Shown piece after piece: positions 62,098-64,000 of a stretch of DNA of 64,000 bases. The position numbers were made by a program, and so were the translations under genes. Under the pieces are notes generated by a model. It ran no database searches, was not told the origin of the DNA, and saw only the letters and a program-made list of their open reading frames with translations. Position 1 is the stretch's first letter. Each line of letters begins with the position of its first letter. Source of the stretch: Margaritifera margaritifera (taxonomy: Eukaryota; Mollusca; Bivalvia; Unionida; Margaritiferidae); NCBI GenBank assembly GCA_029931535.1, contig JAQPZY010001569.1:262001-326000 (forward strand), read 5' to 3'.

Positions 62098-62160
62098 GTT
62101 TACTAACACTAAATCATTATCAATGCGCAACAACCGCTATCCAAAAAGTAAGGTCACTTA
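61700..62160 (-). pseudogene. Broken protein-primed-type family B DNA polymerase (Polinton/adintovirus-like relic)
   Basis: Minus-strand fragments follow the C-terminal half of Polinton-type DNA polymerase B. LRIDNDLVLVNLKK (62.13 kb) is followed by a poly-A tract (poly-T on plus, 62065-62094) that fills the frame with Lys. WLMYGFYNKSM and MKQLLTETDSLYI come next, where TETDS (plus 61945-61959) stands at the catalytic motif C, normally YxDTDS. The first Asp is changed to Glu. After a shift, KVIFKDELNGTPIREFV (61.84-61.78 kb) and DEKKACKG (about 61.74 kb) match the thumb region. Stops and shifts show it is dead. Integrase, capsid or protease genes are not recognised nearby. Confidence 0.58.
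62065..62094. repeat. Poly-T tract inside the DNA polymerase relic
   Basis: A pure T30 run. On the minus strand it is poly-A and interrupts the polymerase reading. Confidence 0.95.
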
Positions 62161-63548
<1,388 letters not shown>

Positions 63549-64000
63549 GATAAAACCAGCTTCATCATGTAATAATACTGCATTCAGTCTATTGCGCCTT
63601 CCAGATCGGGAATTGGATAGCAAGTTAGAGCTGTGTAAATATTCAAGTTGAGAGGTTTTATGAAAACAGTGACTGATAATGACGTGTTCATAAAATTTGG
63701 GCTTGGTTGTCATGTCTATTTCCACAAATTTTGTCCGAGAGCCTGCCAGAAAACATTCACAGTAATAAAACATTTCTAACGACTTTTAAAAGAAAACCTG
63801 ACTCGAATGCAAGCATTTGAGAAATATTACTCAAGGGACCTCTACATCATAAAACATTAGTTAATAAATCAATCCAATAATTTGGCAAATAGGGTTCAAA
63901 TGGGTGATATTAAATTTGCTAATTTGAAAATTAAACAAAATAGAATCTCCTTTGGAAATTTATCTGAAATGTTTTTCGAAGTATTTGTCGAACGCATCTT

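Overview
The window looks like AT-rich, repeat-dense intergenic DNA from an animal, most likely a bivalve mollusc. The evidence is tRNA-derived SINEs ending in AAACCAAACC-like tails, many broken CR1/jockey- and Tx1-like non-LTR retrotransposons, a Gmr1-type Ty3/gypsy element, Polinton-like relics and frequent long (AT)n, (GA)n and (TATG)n tracts. The species assignment is inference. I find no host protein-coding gene that I can support with confidence. Almost every recognisable coding stretch belongs to a mobile element.

The centrepiece is a nearly complete LTR retrotransposon at 25,029-31,536. It has two 754-bp LTRs differing at about 6 positions, a 4-bp target duplication (GTAC), a proline-tRNA-like primer binding site and a polypurine tract. 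Its gene order is gag-protease-integrase-reverse transcriptase-RNase H. Integrase precedes RT, as in Ty1/copia, but the proteins are of Ty3/gypsy type. This is the arrangement of the Gmr1 group, whose capsid is the proposed source of the vertebrate SCAN domain. Three lesions break its reading frame: a (GA)n slippage in gag, a short deletion in RT and one extra A before RNase H.

Layout. 0-9 kb: simple repeats and minisatellites (38-bp at 3.8 kb, 78-bp at 6.6 kb, 36-bp at 8.7 kb). 9.5-14.7 kb: a Tx1-like LINE remnant (minus) bracketed by a 21-bp palindromic minisatellite, then a CR1-like LINE (plus). Each LINE carries a tandem array made from its own coding sequence. 15.3 kb: SINE (minus). 17.7-19.0 kb: (TATG)n, 24-bp and 45-bp arrays. 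20.6-21.6 kb: an unrecognised broken gene (minus). 22.2-23.6 kb: a LINE (minus) with a 271-bp hAT-like MITE inserted in its reading frame. 23.74 kb: a double palindrome. 24.6 kb: SINE (plus). 25.0-31.5 kb: the Gmr1-like element. 31.8-36.4 kb: two LINEs (minus) separated by a 43-bp minisatellite. 39.07-39.64 kb: a foldback element. 41.0-41.4 kb: a possible MITE. 42.5 kb: LINE fragment. 43.6-44.4 kb: a broken A32/FtsK-like packaging ATPase. 45.2-46.6 kb: a tandem duplication and a 69-bp in-frame minisatellite. 47.1 kb: a second copy of the 32-kb LINE 3' end. 51.9-52.7 kb: another LINE. 58.1-58.9 kb: a solo LTR with a perfect 5-bp target duplication. 61.7-62.2 kb: a broken protein-primed-type family B DNA polymerase, Polinton/adintovirus-like.

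These parts do not form one pathway. They are successive insertions, some nested, in gene-poor DNA, and several local tandem arrays were born inside dead retroelement genes.
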